Source: a virus. From it: DNA of 29,646 bases. Below, one piece after another: positions 13,001 through 22,376 of the stretch. The first letter of the stretch is position 1. Every line of letters begins with the position of its first letter. The stretch lies in IMG/VR virus record IMGVR_UViG_3300025674_000258, positions 1 through 29,646 of that record. One strand, given 5' to 3'. Both the position numbers and the translations under genes were made by a program. The notes below the pieces were generated by a model. It saw only the letters and a program-made list of their open reading frames with translations, made no database searches and was not told the origin of the DNA.

Positions 13001-15962
13001 TGCATTCAATGATCAGGAAGATGTTTACGAAGCAAGCTCAACTATACTAGGTATTCCAAGCACAGTTACAAATAGAAACTATACTGCTAGTGAAGACAAT
13101 GTGACTGTATACGTTTACGATGCAAGCTCATATCCAATGAATGCTAGTGAAATCGAAATATTACATGCTGATGGTCTATATCAACCGTATGAGGTTGTAA
13201 CTGTAACTGACACAACTCTTGAGATTCCTACAAGTAAAGAAGCCGATTTGTGCGATAGTACAAACGCAGAACTTAGAAGAAAAATTTGGCAGCTTAGTTT
13301 AACTTCTGGTGTTGCAACAGCAGACAGTGGTCTAGATCAAGAAACAGCATTTGGTACACTAGCAGTATTTAGATTAAAACAATCGTTCCTACTAAACGGT
13401 ATTACAAGTAATATTCTAACAAGACCTAGTACAGCCTTAATATTTGACGAAAACAGTGACTATACCTATAGAACACTAGCATTTGAAAATACAGTAGTGA
13501 GTGGTATTCCAGTTGACGGCGTGCAATCTGCTGTGGTTGTGGATGATAACTTTGCCTACATTGATTTGAATGTGCAAAATGCAAGATCATTATACACCAT
13601 TGGTGCTTATAGTTTAACAGGTGGCACAACACTTGGTGCAACACAAGGTGACCAACACATTGCTATTGCAGTTCTAGATGCGGGAGATATTGATAGAATC
13701 AATAACAGCGATGTTGATATGATTTTCACTTGGGGAGGTAAGGTACATGTGATTACAACCTATACTGCTGCAAGTGACGGTGACGGTGACTTTGGTATTA
13801 TTTCATTTACTGATTTGTATACTATTAACCCAGATTATGCTGGTACAGGATTGGCAGTGCCTGCAAGAAGTGCAGTTGGTAATAATATAGCACTTAAAGC
13901 AGGTTTGCAATCAGGTGAAGCAGCAAACATTACAGTGAATATTAGTACATGTCGTGCTACATCTCACGATTTCTTAGATATCGGTACAGGTGGATATAAC
14001 AGTTCTAACTATCCAGATAGAACATTTGGTGCTCCTATTACTAGAGCAGTAACAGATGAAGAAAGCATTGACCAAAACGGCACAAACTCAAAAGCACAAG
14101 TTCAGGAACGCACAAGGGGACGTTGTTTCTTTGCAAGTACTGACCAAGATGGTTTCTTCCGTGTTGGTAGATTCTTTACAGTTGACCAAGGTACAGGTAG
14201 AGTAACATTCAATGCTGCACTTGTTCTTACAAACATTGACGGTATTGGTTTTAAACGTGGTGTGCGAGTAAACGAGTTTTCCCCAGATGTTACATTTGAG
14301 AATGCAGGCGGTGATGTTGTTCCAACAGAGGCAGCAATAGAAGGTTACATAAACCGACGTTTGGGATGGGATAGAGAAGGCGATGCTATTGATTTAGCTG
14401 ATATTATTGGTGTACGTGCAATAAAAGCAGCAGGCGACACTTTTGATGGAACAGTTAGCATGGGCGGTAATCAGATTCTTAATGTTGGCTCGCCAACAAC
14501 AGGAACTGATGCTGCAAACAAAAACTATGTTGACAATGCAATACAAAGTTTTGATACATTAGAAGAACTACTTGATACTGATATCAATTCAGAGCAAGCT
14601 CTAGCTGATAATCAGTTCTTAGTTTACGATGCTACATTGGCAAAATGGACAAACGCTTCCTGGGACACAAACAATGACGGTGGAACACCAGCAGTACCAA
14701 ATAGTGATATAACAGTTACATACAATGAAACTACAAATACACTTAGAGGTGCTATATCTGCTGGTGCTATTGTGAACGCAGATATTAGAAGTAATGCAGC
14801 AATAAGCCAAAGCAAATTGGCTATGACAGCAGCAACAACTAGAGCTAATGCAACTGGTATAACACAAGCAGACTTGGGTCTTGCAAGTTTTGATAATGCT
14901 GATTTTACGATTACTAATGGTTGGGTAGAGATTGCCACAGGTGGTGTGTCAAATGATCAACTTGCAGGTAGTATTGCTAACGGCAAACTTGCTAATAGTA
15001 GTGTTACATTTAGTGATGCAATAACACCTACACCAAATACCACAAATGTAGCATTAGGCGGCACATTTACCATAGAAGGTACAGCGAATCAAATCAATAC
15101 AACTGTAAGTACAGGAAAAGTTACACTGAGCTTGCCAGCAACTCTTCAAGTAGGTGTTCAAGGCGATTTGAATGGTGATATTTACGCAAACAATGGTACC
15201 AGTAAAATTCTTGAAAACGGAACTGATGGTACAGATGCAGTATTCACAGGTAGTTTATCAGGTAATGCTTCTACTGTTACAACCAGTGCAAGAAATACCA
15301 CCAATGCTGTTCACTATATAAGTTTCTTAACAGGAACAAGTGGCAGTCAGCAGTTGTATACAGACGATACCTTAACCTACAATCCAAATACCAATACCTT
15401 AACTGTAGGCGGGTTAACCACAACAGGCACATTAACCATTGGTGATTTAAGTGTTACCACAGGTAATATATTGCCAGGTGCAAACGATCCAACAGATAGC
15501 GGCCAAAGCATCGGTAGTGCTACAAACAAGTGGAATACTGTGTATGCAACAACCTTTAGTGGTGTTGCAACAGAAGCACTATATGCTGACTTGGCAGAAA
15601 ACTATTTAAGTGATGATGATTACGAACCAGGCACAGTACTAGTGTTCGGCGGTGATGCGGAGGTTACTGTAACTGGTAGCAAAGGTGACAGAAGAGTAGC
15701 CGGCGTGGTAACAACTAACCCAGCTTACTTGATGAACAGCATGTTAGAGGGCGAACATGTTACAGCTATAGCATTACAAGGAAGGGTGCCCTGTCGGGTA
15801 TTAGGAAAAGTATCCAAGGGTGACTTGCTTGTAAGCAGTGCAGTGCCAGGATATGCCATTGTAGACAATGATGCAAAAGTTGGTACAGTGATAGGTAAAG
15901 CTCTTGTAAACAAAGCGGATGATGGCAGAGGCGTCATTGAAGTAGTGGTAGGGAGAGTATAA
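10059..15962 (+). CDS. Giant virion fibre/baseplate protein (1967 aa)
   Basis: The N-terminal module IDIGVEGNDGTGDSIRESFKKVNDNF (about 5-40) is shared with two later genes and probably attaches the fibre to the baseplate. Collagen-free, Thr/Asn/Gly-rich beta sequence follows, with typical tail-fibre strings SGDTMTGALTL (about 211), ATKYYVD (about 245) and GDTFDGTVSMGGNQILNVG then NKNYVD (about 1457-1495). The middle (about 580-800) has a right-handed beta-helix look (NDATILRNVTCQGHGGFMM). The C-terminal ~125 residues (ADLAENYLSDDDYEPGTVLVFGG...) form a distinct domain seen at the ends of phage fibres, perhaps a trimerising or self-cleaving chaperone. Secreted-enzyme activity is not evident. 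Confidence 0.85.
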   Translation: MAKQEIDIGVEGNDGTGDSIRESFKKVNDNFNELYAIFGLGGDISFTNLNDTPNEIIGNEGKVVLTKQDGTGLDFFEFVSDDGTNNVNSTTNTIAFEIDGTKLKVTAINTKIERDPTPNTDFPFKFGAVTAYTPAIQSSLLTPSGRTTLVNTWNDTHGAPTITEDNILTSKGYNDQAYVNITGDTLTGHLSTISGATGTQVPQIQEVIKKSGDTMTGALTLSDHPAPFAGVGTPNSADDLQAATKYYVDAQSFSSTTNLFVSTSGTDDHTATPAGKAGRNEAYAYRSIAAALEKAEKIQQAATPDIGPYVQLLTHTNGATNSTVVTGAGDTGYTVGGNQQTVANTIDAEKSNAIAAAITATNDQYPDFVYDQALCERDLNLLIDAISFDIKASTTSIKHNYLTRYSALRYYANPSAEIAIDAQYTQTIYAIQRAEIYLLDAIETALGTNSDQWYTAVDTLFDNIYTYINDDSTDDPALIESSNYYQLYVDSGPNKYTDASGNPLLDNPNIDIFPGKVIRGATSKAIGRVVTYTRGVDTVGTPGYDTVQLQLLTTQEFTQGEELQYGNYVKKQQVSVRVETGIYEEQYPIRVPENTSIKGDEFRRVIIRPAPGVSTSPYALTQFYRDATVDGLTTATGGTSAIDDVTLALRGYYGYHYLTDPTDITSTPKNNDQMDVFLMNDATILRNVTCQGHGGFMMVLDPTGSILTRSPYAQTCTSFSKSVNAKTFAGGMFIDGYCYNMPATVVSKDDFFTLNIEAPIDSILGQRRPNLPCTFYEFGRRYQINAITNYTLNEGTGKVTATLILDETSHDGIGFDDDIDSAAGPVDIVIQGAGNRSMLANDYTQINDLGYGVIATNNALTELVSVFTYYANIGYYSNNGAQIRSLTGNNSYGNFGLVAEGNDPDEIPNDATLAQDLVQPLKIYNVAQELTLAGDLSANLTDGETISQQQGLNAVIVSGSLAFFEVTGGNTILYLENITGGAFNDQEDVYEASSTILGIPSTVTNRNYTASEDNVTVYVYDASSYPMNASEIEILHADGLYQPYEVVTVTDTTLEIPTSKEADLCDSTNAELRRKIWQLSLTSGVATADSGLDQETAFGTLAVFRLKQSFLLNGITSNILTRPSTALIFDENSDYTYRTLAFENTVVSGIPVDGVQSAVVVDDNFAYIDLNVQNARSLYTIGAYSLTGGTTLGATQGDQHIAIAVLDAGDIDRINNSDVDMIFTWGGKVHVITTYTAASDGDGDFGIISFTDLYTINPDYAGTGLAVPARSAVGNNIALKAGLQSGEAANITVNISTCRATSHDFLDIGTGGYNSSNYPDRTFGAPITRAVTDEESIDQNGTNSKAQVQERTRGRCFFASTDQDGFFRVGRFFTVDQGTGRVTFNAALVLTNIDGIGFKRGVRVNEFSPDVTFENAGGDVVPTEAAIEGYINRRLGWDREGDAIDLADIIGVRAIKAAGDTFDGTVSMGGNQILNVGSPTTGTDAANKNYVDNAIQSFDTLEELLDTDINSEQALADNQFLVYDATLAKWTNASWDTNNDGGTPAVPNSDITVTYNETTNTLRGAISAGAIVNADIRSNAAISQSKLAMTAATTRANATGITQADLGLASFDNADFTITNGWVEIATGGVSNDQLAGSIANGKLANSSVTFSDAITPTPNTTNVALGGTFTIEGTANQINTTVSTGKVTLSLPATLQVGVQGDLNGDIYANNGTSKILENGTDGTDAVFTGSLSGNASTVTTSARNTTNAVHYISFLTGTSGSQQLYTDDTLTYNPNTNTLTVGGLTTTGTLTIGDLSVTTGNILPGANDPTDSGQSIGSATNKWNTVYATTFSGVATEALYADLAENYLSDDDYEPGTVLVFGGDAEVTVTGSKGDRRVAGVVTTNPAYLMNSMLEGEHVTAIALQGRVPCRVLGKVSKGDLLVSSAVPGYAIVDNDAKVGTVIGKALVNKADDGRGVIEVVVGRV

Positions 15963-16357
15963 TGGCACAGCAAACAGTAAATATCGGCTCAAGTGCAAAC
16001 AAAGGTGACGGCGATCCACTGCGCACAGCATTTACAAAAATCAACGAAAACTTTACTGAAGTGTATGCAGACATTGCAGCATTAGAAGATGGCAATATTG
16101 TTACAGATGTCAAAGGCAATGTGTTTGCAGAGGATAGTAGTTTACTGGTTGATGCTATAAACAGCACTGTTCCGGGCACAGTAACAGGCATAGTAACGCC
16201 TACTAAATTTATGCCGCCTATGTTATCACAAGTTGAAATAGATGCCCTTACACCAGAAGTAGGAATGATGGTGTATAATACAACTACAGGTAAGTTTCAA
16301 GGCTATGCAGAAGATGCCAATAATGATAGCACCACTGCTTGGGCAGATTTGCATTAA
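15962..16357 (+). CDS. Short virion protein with fibre N-terminal module
   Basis: A 131-residue protein. Residues 4-36 (TVNIGSSANKGDGDPLRTAFTKINENFTEVY) repeat the N-terminal adaptor of the giant fibre. After a linker, LTPEVGMMVYNTTTGKFQGYAED is a short beta motif common at the ends of tail-fibre-like proteins. Its start overlaps the upstream stop (TAATG). It could be a small baseplate-attached fibre or a truncated paralogue of its neighbours. Confidence 0.8.
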   Translation: MAQQTVNIGSSANKGDGDPLRTAFTKINENFTEVYADIAALEDGNIVTDVKGNVFAEDSSLLVDAINSTVPGTVTGIVTPTKFMPPMLSQVEIDALTPEVGMMVYNTTTGKFQGYAEDANNDSTTAWADLH

Positions 16358-16365
16358 GATAAATA
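16358..16365 (+). promoter_or_regulatory. T4-type late promoter motif (GATAAATA)
   Basis: GATAAATA, 23 bases before ATG 16389, between two structural genes. Shares ATAAATATTAGAAAG with the site at 9661. Confidence 0.55.
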
Positions 16366-16388
16366 TTAGAAAGAACAGGATTTAGAGA

Positions 16389-18266
16389 ATGGCAAGTAGA
16401 ATTCCACTAGTATTAGATACAGAGGCAGGCGAGCTTAAAGAAATACCTTTAGGCGATACATTGGATTTAACAAATAATCAAATATCAGGATTGTTTGGTT
16501 TAGAGGTTAACGGAACTATTGATGCAGCCGAAATCTTTAAGAATGGGTCAAGTATTTTAAGCCAGGTAAACTACAACGACATTTTAAATCTACCTTCCAT
16601 ACCAGCTGATGTTAATCAACTAGAAGACATTGATAACTTAATTCCCAATGATGTAGCAGATCTAACTGACAATCAAAACCTATTAGGCGGAGCAAACAGT
16701 TTTACTGAGTTATCAGATACTCCGGATTCATTTGTGGGTAGAACAGGACAAATACTTGCTGTAAATCCAGAAGAAACTGCACTGGGGTTTATTGAATTTA
16801 GTGGTAGTGTAACTCAACAAGATATTATTGATGCACTTGGATATACTCCGTACAGTGACGCTAACCCAGATGGATATGTGCAGGCTAGTGCAATAAATGA
16901 TACATTCATTGTAGCCGCTTTGGGTTATACACCATACAATGGTAATACTAACCCATCAGGATATATTTCAGGAATAACTGTAACTGATGTTGTTAACGCA
17001 TTAGGATATACTCCGTACAGTGACGATAACCCCGACGGCTTTTATAGAACAGCGCAAGATATTATTGGAGCACTAGGTTATACACCTTACGATGGAAATA
17101 CTAATGCTGCTGGCTTTATTAATGATAGTTCAGGCATATCCAATGCGTTAGGTTATGTTCCATATGATGCAATAACAAATAACGCTGGATTTTTAACAGC
17201 TGGAACATTAACCAGTTTAGCTATTACAGATGCTTTGGGTTACACACCATATGATGGTAGTACTAACCCAAGTAACTTTATAAATGATGCAACTGGAATC
17301 GCAAATGCATTAGGTTACACTCCATATTCAGAAGCTAACCCTGCTGGCTATATCAGTGGGATTACTGGAGCCGATGTAACTACTGCACTAGGTTATACAC
17401 CGTATAATATTACAAACCCTAGTGGTTTTGTAAGCACGACTACTGAAATAAATGCTTTATATGGTTATGTTCCTTATGATGGTGCTACAAATAACGCAGG
17501 TTTTTTGCAATCTGAACAAGACACGCTTGCAACAGTGACAACAAGAGGCAATACAACCACAAATAGTATTACAGTAGCACAACTCAACTCTACTACAATC
17601 AGTACAAGCGGAAATGCAACAGTTGGAACATTGACAACTGGAAGTATTACTACAGGAACTACAAGTGTAATAGATGGCGGCACAGCAGGAGATACACTAA
17701 GAATAGGTGGTACATCGGCTCTTACATTAGGTAGTAGCGGTAATATTACTATACAGGCTAGTATTATTGGTAGCGACAGTGCAAAAGATTTAGGAACAAG
17801 CGGTGTACCGTTTAGAGCTGCATATATTACAACAGGCAATATTGGTGGTATTGCAATCGCAAGTGATACATTAACAAATAGCGACGGACGCATTACATTG
17901 ACTCCGTCAAATACTGATAGAGTAAGAGTAAGTGCTGGTGCATTTACATTACCAGTGCAAACACCGACAACAAAAGGCAATATAACTGGAATACAATCTG
18001 GCGATACTGTTTATGTGAATGACGGATCACAGCAATACGCACAAACATATGATGGTGCAGGTTCTGTCTGGAAAACAATCACAGGACCAAGATATGTAGT
18101 AGATAATACAAATGCTGCACCAACCTTTAATGGTGCATACTATGGAGAAATGATTGTGTTTGAAAATGTAGATGGAGACCACACTGTATATATTTGGGTA
18201 TTCAATAGTGCAAGCGGTGGAGCAGGTGCAGACGAATGGGTAGCATTGTGGGAAACACCAGCATAA
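16389..18266 (+). CDS. Tail fibre protein with LGYTPY repeats
   Basis: A 625-residue protein. A short N-terminal part (ASRIPLVLDTEAGELKEIPLGDTLDL) attaches, then FTELSDTPDSFVGRTGQILAVNPEETAL, a common fibre linker. Residues about 144-374 hold nine repeats of roughly 25 residues around LGYTPY (twice LGYVPY/YGYVPY), each with a downstream NPSGF/NAAGF element; such repeats form trimeric shafts in phage fibres. A Thr/Ser-rich beta region follows, and a C-terminal domain (TPTTKGNITGIQSGDTVYVNDGSQQYAQTYDGAGSVWKTI) with WVALWETPA at the end. Probably the receptor-reaching fibre or a spike; receptor unknown. Confidence 0.85.
   Translation: MASRIPLVLDTEAGELKEIPLGDTLDLTNNQISGLFGLEVNGTIDAAEIFKNGSSILSQVNYNDILNLPSIPADVNQLEDIDNLIPNDVADLTDNQNLLGGANSFTELSDTPDSFVGRTGQILAVNPEETALGFIEFSGSVTQQDIIDALGYTPYSDANPDGYVQASAINDTFIVAALGYTPYNGNTNPSGYISGITVTDVVNALGYTPYSDDNPDGFYRTAQDIIGALGYTPYDGNTNAAGFINDSSGISNALGYVPYDAITNNAGFLTAGTLTSLAITDALGYTPYDGSTNPSNFINDATGIANALGYTPYSEANPAGYISGITGADVTTALGYTPYNITNPSGFVSTTTEINALYGYVPYDGATNNAGFLQSEQDTLATVTTRGNTTTNSITVAQLNSTTISTSGNATVGTLTTGSITTGTTSVIDGGTAGDTLRIGGTSALTLGSSGNITIQASIIGSDSAKDLGTSGVPFRAAYITTGNIGGIAIASDTLTNSDGRITLTPSNTDRVRVSAGAFTLPVQTPTTKGNITGIQSGDTVYVNDGSQQYAQTYDGAGSVWKTITGPRYVVDNTNAAPTFNGAYYGEMIVFENVDGDHTVYIWVFNSASGGAGADEWVALWETPA
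16818..17510 (+). repeat. Nine coding repeats (LGYTPY type, about 25 residues each)
   Basis: Protein-level repeats in the fibre gene, imperfect at the DNA level (for example ggatatactccgtacagtga occurs twice). The units are (D/A/N)ALGYTPY-x(4-5)-NPxG(F/Y). Third-base differences show they are old duplications, though the most similar copies could recombine and change fibre length. Confidence 0.9.
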
Positions 18267-18281
18267 TAGGGAATAGATAAA

Positions 18282-19022
18282 ATGGCAATAACATTAGTAA
18301 ACTTGGGTAATGCAGCAAATGATGGTACTGGAGACGATCTTAGAGAAGCCTTTGTAAAAGTTAATAACAACTTTACAGAAATAAGTAATCAGCTAGATTT
18401 TAGCGGACAAAACTTAGGATCGGGCGGATTTGAAGTTTTTAGTAAAAAAGAAGATTATGTATTAAAGTTTAGAAGACTAGTTGAAGGAAATAATATTTCT
18501 ATGCAACAGTTTGACAATACCATACAAATAAGTGCAGATATTCCTGACAGCCGTTTTACAGTTACTACAAACTCAGGAACAATCATTTTAGGTAATGGTA
18601 TTAACTATAACCTTGTCGGTGGTGATGGTACTAGTGTATCTGCAAACGAAAATTTAAAAACAATAACAATAGACAGTGGTGTTGTAAACGACACAAGTCC
18701 TGTGCTTGGCGCAAGTTTAGATGGTGACAACTATAATATTACAAATGTTAATAACCTAAGTGCTCAAACATTAAACGCAAATGATGTTTATGTTACTGAT
18801 AATCTTCAAAGTAGTGCTTTAACTACTAATGCATTAGTTGCAAACACTTACAACGGAATAGATTTAAACGATCAACTATTTGGATTTTTAGATTTTGATA
18901 ATGGTGAAATAATATACACAGTTAATAATCAACTTGAGTTTTTAGTAAGATCTTCAGGAATAGATATGGGCTCATTCACAGCACCAGCGGCAGGTCAAAT
19001 TGACAATGGTACAATAGTATAA
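18282..19022 (+). CDS. Fibre-like virion protein with shared N-terminal module
   Basis: A 246-residue protein. Residues 4-36 (TLVNLGNAANDGTGDDLREAFVKVNNNF) are the third copy of the adaptor module. The rest is beta-rich: KEDYVLKFRRLVEGNNISMQQFDNTIQISADI, then SPVLGASLDGDNYNITNVNNLSAQ, a fibre-type string. No catalytic motif. An AGGGA ribosome-binding site lies before ATG. Likely a short baseplate-attached fibre or adaptor. Confidence 0.8.
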   Translation: MAITLVNLGNAANDGTGDDLREAFVKVNNNFTEISNQLDFSGQNLGSGGFEVFSKKEDYVLKFRRLVEGNNISMQQFDNTIQISADIPDSRFTVTTNSGTIILGNGINYNLVGGDGTSVSANENLKTITIDSGVVNDTSPVLGASLDGDNYNITNVNNLSAQTLNANDVYVTDNLQSSALTTNALVANTYNGIDLNDQLFGFLDFDNGEIIYTVNNQLEFLVRSSGIDMGSFTAPAAGQIDNGTIV

Positions 19023-19031
19023 GGGGCATAG

Positions 19032-22000
19032 ATGTTACCAGAATGGACTAAACCTAGTAATACAGTTTTAGATACGCTTGAAGAAAATATTACGATTAGT
19101 ATTCCTTTACCGTTATCTAATCCTTCAGAAACTACAACATCTGTTATAAGCGGAAGTTTGCCAACAGGTTTACGTCTAGAAAATAATATTATATTAGGAA
19201 CACCTGTACAAGTTGCTAGAACTACAACCAATACATTTGTTATTAGAGCTACAACTAGCGAAGGTATTTTAGACAGGACATTTAAATTTATAGTAGAGGG
19301 ACCTGACCAACCAGAATGGATTAGTAATGAAGGTAAGTTACCTGTTGGACCAAACAATGTGTTTTTTGTTTTAGATAGCACACCGCTTGATTTCCAACTA
19401 CTAGCAACTGATGCAGACTTGCCTGCAGGCGAATCTTTACAGTTTTATATAAAAGACGGCGATGGTGTATTACCTCCTGGTTTAAGGTTAACAGAAGATG
19501 GAAGAATAGTTGGAGTTATCGAACCGTTACTTGCGTTGGATATAAACAAAAGAGAAACCGGTTATGATATGGCAGAGTATAGCGAAACACCTTTTGATTA
19601 CAGCATAAAAAGCACTAGCGGTTTAGATAGTTTTTTATATGATTTAGAAGTTTATGATTATGCCGAACGTTCGAGACCTCCAAAAAAACTCAATAGAACA
19701 TACGAGTTTTATGTAACAGTTGCAGATAATGTATCTAGTATAAAAAGAAAGTTTTCTATCTTTGTTGTAGCAGATGATTACTTAAGAGCAGATAATACTT
19801 TATTAGCAGCAGCAGACGGAGTTTTTACAGCAGATGCTACTTATTTACGAGCTCCTATTTGGATAACACCAGAAAATCTTGGCAGACGTAGAGCTAACAA
19901 CTATCAAACTGTGTATCTAGACACACTCGATCCAAACTCGGTATCAGGAACTATTAGATATGTTTTGAGTACCGCTAATCCCGACGGAACTGCATCAACA
20001 TTGCCTCCTGGTTTAACACTAGATAGTGTGACTGGTGAGCTTGCAGGTATAGTTCCCTACCAACCAGCAGTTTCTAAAACATACAACTTTACTGTTGCAG
20101 CAATAAGATTTGATAGTGATGAGGGTATTGTTACAGTTTTTGGTACATTTTATGAAGATACAATGAGTGGTAACAAAACAATAAAACTTGCAAAGTTACC
20201 TGTTGGTACCGAAGATGGTATTGAAGATTTAAATTCTCTAGTCGGTAATACCGTAGAAATACAAAACAAAGCATATGCAATAGTTAGTGTTGACGATACT
20301 AATACCGACTATGATACTATTACGCTAGAAACCATATTAGCACCAATAGCAACTTATGATGTTCTTACTGTTACAAAACCAGCAGCTATAGGGCAAAACT
20401 TTTTCTATGTAAACACAATCACAGAAAGTTCAAAAGATTTTTATAAAAACAAAGAACTTACCTTAAGTAATAATGTTAAACGCAGAATAACAGATGTATA
20501 TCCTTATATAGAGTTTACTATTACTCCTGCAGATAGCAGTACATATTTAGGTTTGAATACCACTATAACAGGAACAGATAATGGTCCTGTTGAGGAACAA
20601 ATATTAATAAACTTTTTTACATACAATGGTAGGATTCCAGAAGTTACTGCAACTAGAGATGGTTTTGGAAATATTCTAGAGTTCAACTTAAAGATTCCTA
20701 GTACAGCAGAAACTAGAAATCAAAACTTTATAAAAAGTTGTTTTGATACATCTGATAGTGGAGATGTAACAGTTTTCCTACAAGGACAATATGATAGAGT
20801 ATTATTAGAAAATAATATTCTTTCGTCGTTGAACGAAAGTAGACAACTTAGCTTTGGTGTAACTAAGGGAGACAGCTTTAGCAAAACACTGCCACGAGCA
20901 GAAATAGATACTGTAGAAACTAAACGTACATTTACAATAGAAGTTATTGGTGAAATAGATAGTATTATTACATGGATCACACCATCTGATTTAGGAACTA
21001 TAAAATCTAATCGTCCTAGTAATCTTAGAGTATCAGCATCAACTACATTGACTGGTTTTGTTTCATATTATTTAAAATCTGGAAAGTTACCTCCTGGACT
21101 AACATTAAAAAAAGATGGAGAAATAACAGGAAAAATTGCAAACAACGGCACTAGTGCAAATCCTGGTCTAACACTGATAGACGGAGATACAACTACATTT
21201 GACGGAGAAAGTTTATCGTTTGATAGACAATATACTTTTACAGTTGAAGCAAAAGATAGAGCAAACTTTACAGCTACAACACGTGAGTTCAAACTATTGA
21301 TCGACGATTCAGATTCCAAGTTGTATAGTAATATTTTTATGAAACCGTTTTTGAAAACAACACAAAGAGAATATTTCCAAGACTTTGTCAATGATAGCAG
21401 AATATTTCCGCCAGGCGCAGTATACAGACCAAGTGACGAAAACTTTGGTGTACAAAAAGAACTTAGAAGTCTCATCTTTTCTGGTTTAGAACAAAGAACT
21501 ATGAGTAATCTTACAGCAGCTATTAGACAAAATCATAAAAGAAAAAACTTTTCTTTTGGTGAAGTAAAAACAGCTATAGCAACCTTGCCAGGTACTAAAG
21601 AAACAGTATATGAAGTTGTGTATGTAGAACTAATAGATCCTGCTATGCCTAAAAAAGGAAAAACAAGAAACAGTTTCAAAACTCTAAGCAATAATAAAAT
21701 CACTGTAGATAGTGTAAAACTTGAAGCAAACGACAGTAATATATTACAAGATGCTTCTTCGGGTGTTGGCATTTCTATAGATGTTAGAAATTCAGAAACT
21801 AACTATATTCTTAGAACAGTCGATGATAAAATCAAGGTTACTACAGTAAATGGCGAGACTTATGAAATAGGTAGTGCTGATGGAATACCAGTTTTGACTA
21901 TTGACTTACTTAGAATCTTTATTCCAGTTACATCAGTTATAGGTAGTAATCTAGATGATGTAACTAGATTCCGTCCTATAAACGAAACAATAACAATAGA

Positions 22001-22349
22001 CAATAATGCAATAAAAATAAGTCAAACAAGTGATGTTTTGAAATATATAAGTAATATTCAAAATATGAGACAGCGATTAAATGATGCAGGATCTACATCA
22101 AAAGATTTTAGACCACTGTGGATGAGAACAGCTCAAGAAGGAAATCTAGTAGAACTAGGTTATGTGTTTGCTGTTCCATTGGTGTTTACAAAACCTGGTT
22201 ATTCGCAAACTATTAAAGAAAATATTGTTGCAAGCAACTTTAGGTTTAATAATATTGATTACGATATAGATAGATATATAGTAGATAGCATACAAGGACT
22301 TGACGGCGAACAATATGTATTTTTTGCTGACTATGCTTACAATGTATGA
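19032..22349 (+). CDS. Large Ig-like virion protein (1105 aa)
   Basis: At least four cadherin/putative-Ig-type units are marked by SLPTGLRL, LPPGLRLTEDGRIVG, LPPGLTLDSVTGELAG and LPPGLTLKKDGEITG (about residues 42, 147, 324 and 685), each followed by a T(Y/F)-x-F-x-V-x-A strand. Such domains decorate tails and baseplates and bind sugars weakly. The C-terminal third (from about 770, FMKPFLKTTQREYFQDF...) is a different, more globular domain, perhaps for attachment. No catalytic motif. AAGGGG precedes ATG. Confidence 0.85.
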   Translation: MLPEWTKPSNTVLDTLEENITISIPLPLSNPSETTTSVISGSLPTGLRLENNIILGTPVQVARTTTNTFVIRATTSEGILDRTFKFIVEGPDQPEWISNEGKLPVGPNNVFFVLDSTPLDFQLLATDADLPAGESLQFYIKDGDGVLPPGLRLTEDGRIVGVIEPLLALDINKRETGYDMAEYSETPFDYSIKSTSGLDSFLYDLEVYDYAERSRPPKKLNRTYEFYVTVADNVSSIKRKFSIFVVADDYLRADNTLLAAADGVFTADATYLRAPIWITPENLGRRRANNYQTVYLDTLDPNSVSGTIRYVLSTANPDGTASTLPPGLTLDSVTGELAGIVPYQPAVSKTYNFTVAAIRFDSDEGIVTVFGTFYEDTMSGNKTIKLAKLPVGTEDGIEDLNSLVGNTVEIQNKAYAIVSVDDTNTDYDTITLETILAPIATYDVLTVTKPAAIGQNFFYVNTITESSKDFYKNKELTLSNNVKRRITDVYPYIEFTITPADSSTYLGLNTTITGTDNGPVEEQILINFFTYNGRIPEVTATRDGFGNILEFNLKIPSTAETRNQNFIKSCFDTSDSGDVTVFLQGQYDRVLLENNILSSLNESRQLSFGVTKGDSFSKTLPRAEIDTVETKRTFTIEVIGEIDSIITWITPSDLGTIKSNRPSNLRVSASTTLTGFVSYYLKSGKLPPGLTLKKDGEITGKIANNGTSANPGLTLIDGDTTTFDGESLSFDRQYTFTVEAKDRANFTATTREFKLLIDDSDSKLYSNIFMKPFLKTTQREYFQDFVNDSRIFPPGAVYRPSDENFGVQKELRSLIFSGLEQRTMSNLTAAIRQNHKRKNFSFGEVKTAIATLPGTKETVYEVVYVELIDPAMPKKGKTRNSFKTLSNNKITVDSVKLEANDSNILQDASSGVGISIDVRNSETNYILRTVDDKIKVTTVNGETYEIGSADGIPVLTIDLLRIFIPVTSVIGSNLDDVTRFRPINETITIDNNAIKISQTSDVLKYISNIQNMRQRLNDAGSTSKDFRPLWMRTAQEGNLVELGYVFAVPLVFTKPGYSQTIKENIVASNFRFNNIDYDIDRYIVDSIQGLDGEQYVFFADYAYNV

Positions 22350-22355
22350 TAAATA
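22348..22355 (+). promoter_or_regulatory. T4-type late promoter motif (GATAAATA)
   Basis: GATAAATA overlaps the stop of the Ig-like gene and lies 21 bases before ATG 22377, with AAAGGA as ribosome-binding site. Confidence 0.55.
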
Positions 22356-22376
22356 ACTACAATAAAGGAAACAAAT

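Noticed and set aside
14619-14938. Long antisense frames in the giant fibre gene, and similar ones at 17474-17980 and 18995-19381
   Set aside because: Low-complexity Thr/Ala/Asn codons of the sense strand leave the antisense frame open; translations are Val/Leu/Pro-rich without motifs.
16818-17510. CRISPR-like array
   Set aside because: The repeats are in-frame coding repeats of a fibre with varying units and no constant direct repeat.
18266-18282. TAGATAAA as a late promoter
   Set aside because: It lacks the final TA of the AAATA core, and the spacing to the ATG is too short for a late promoter with a leader.
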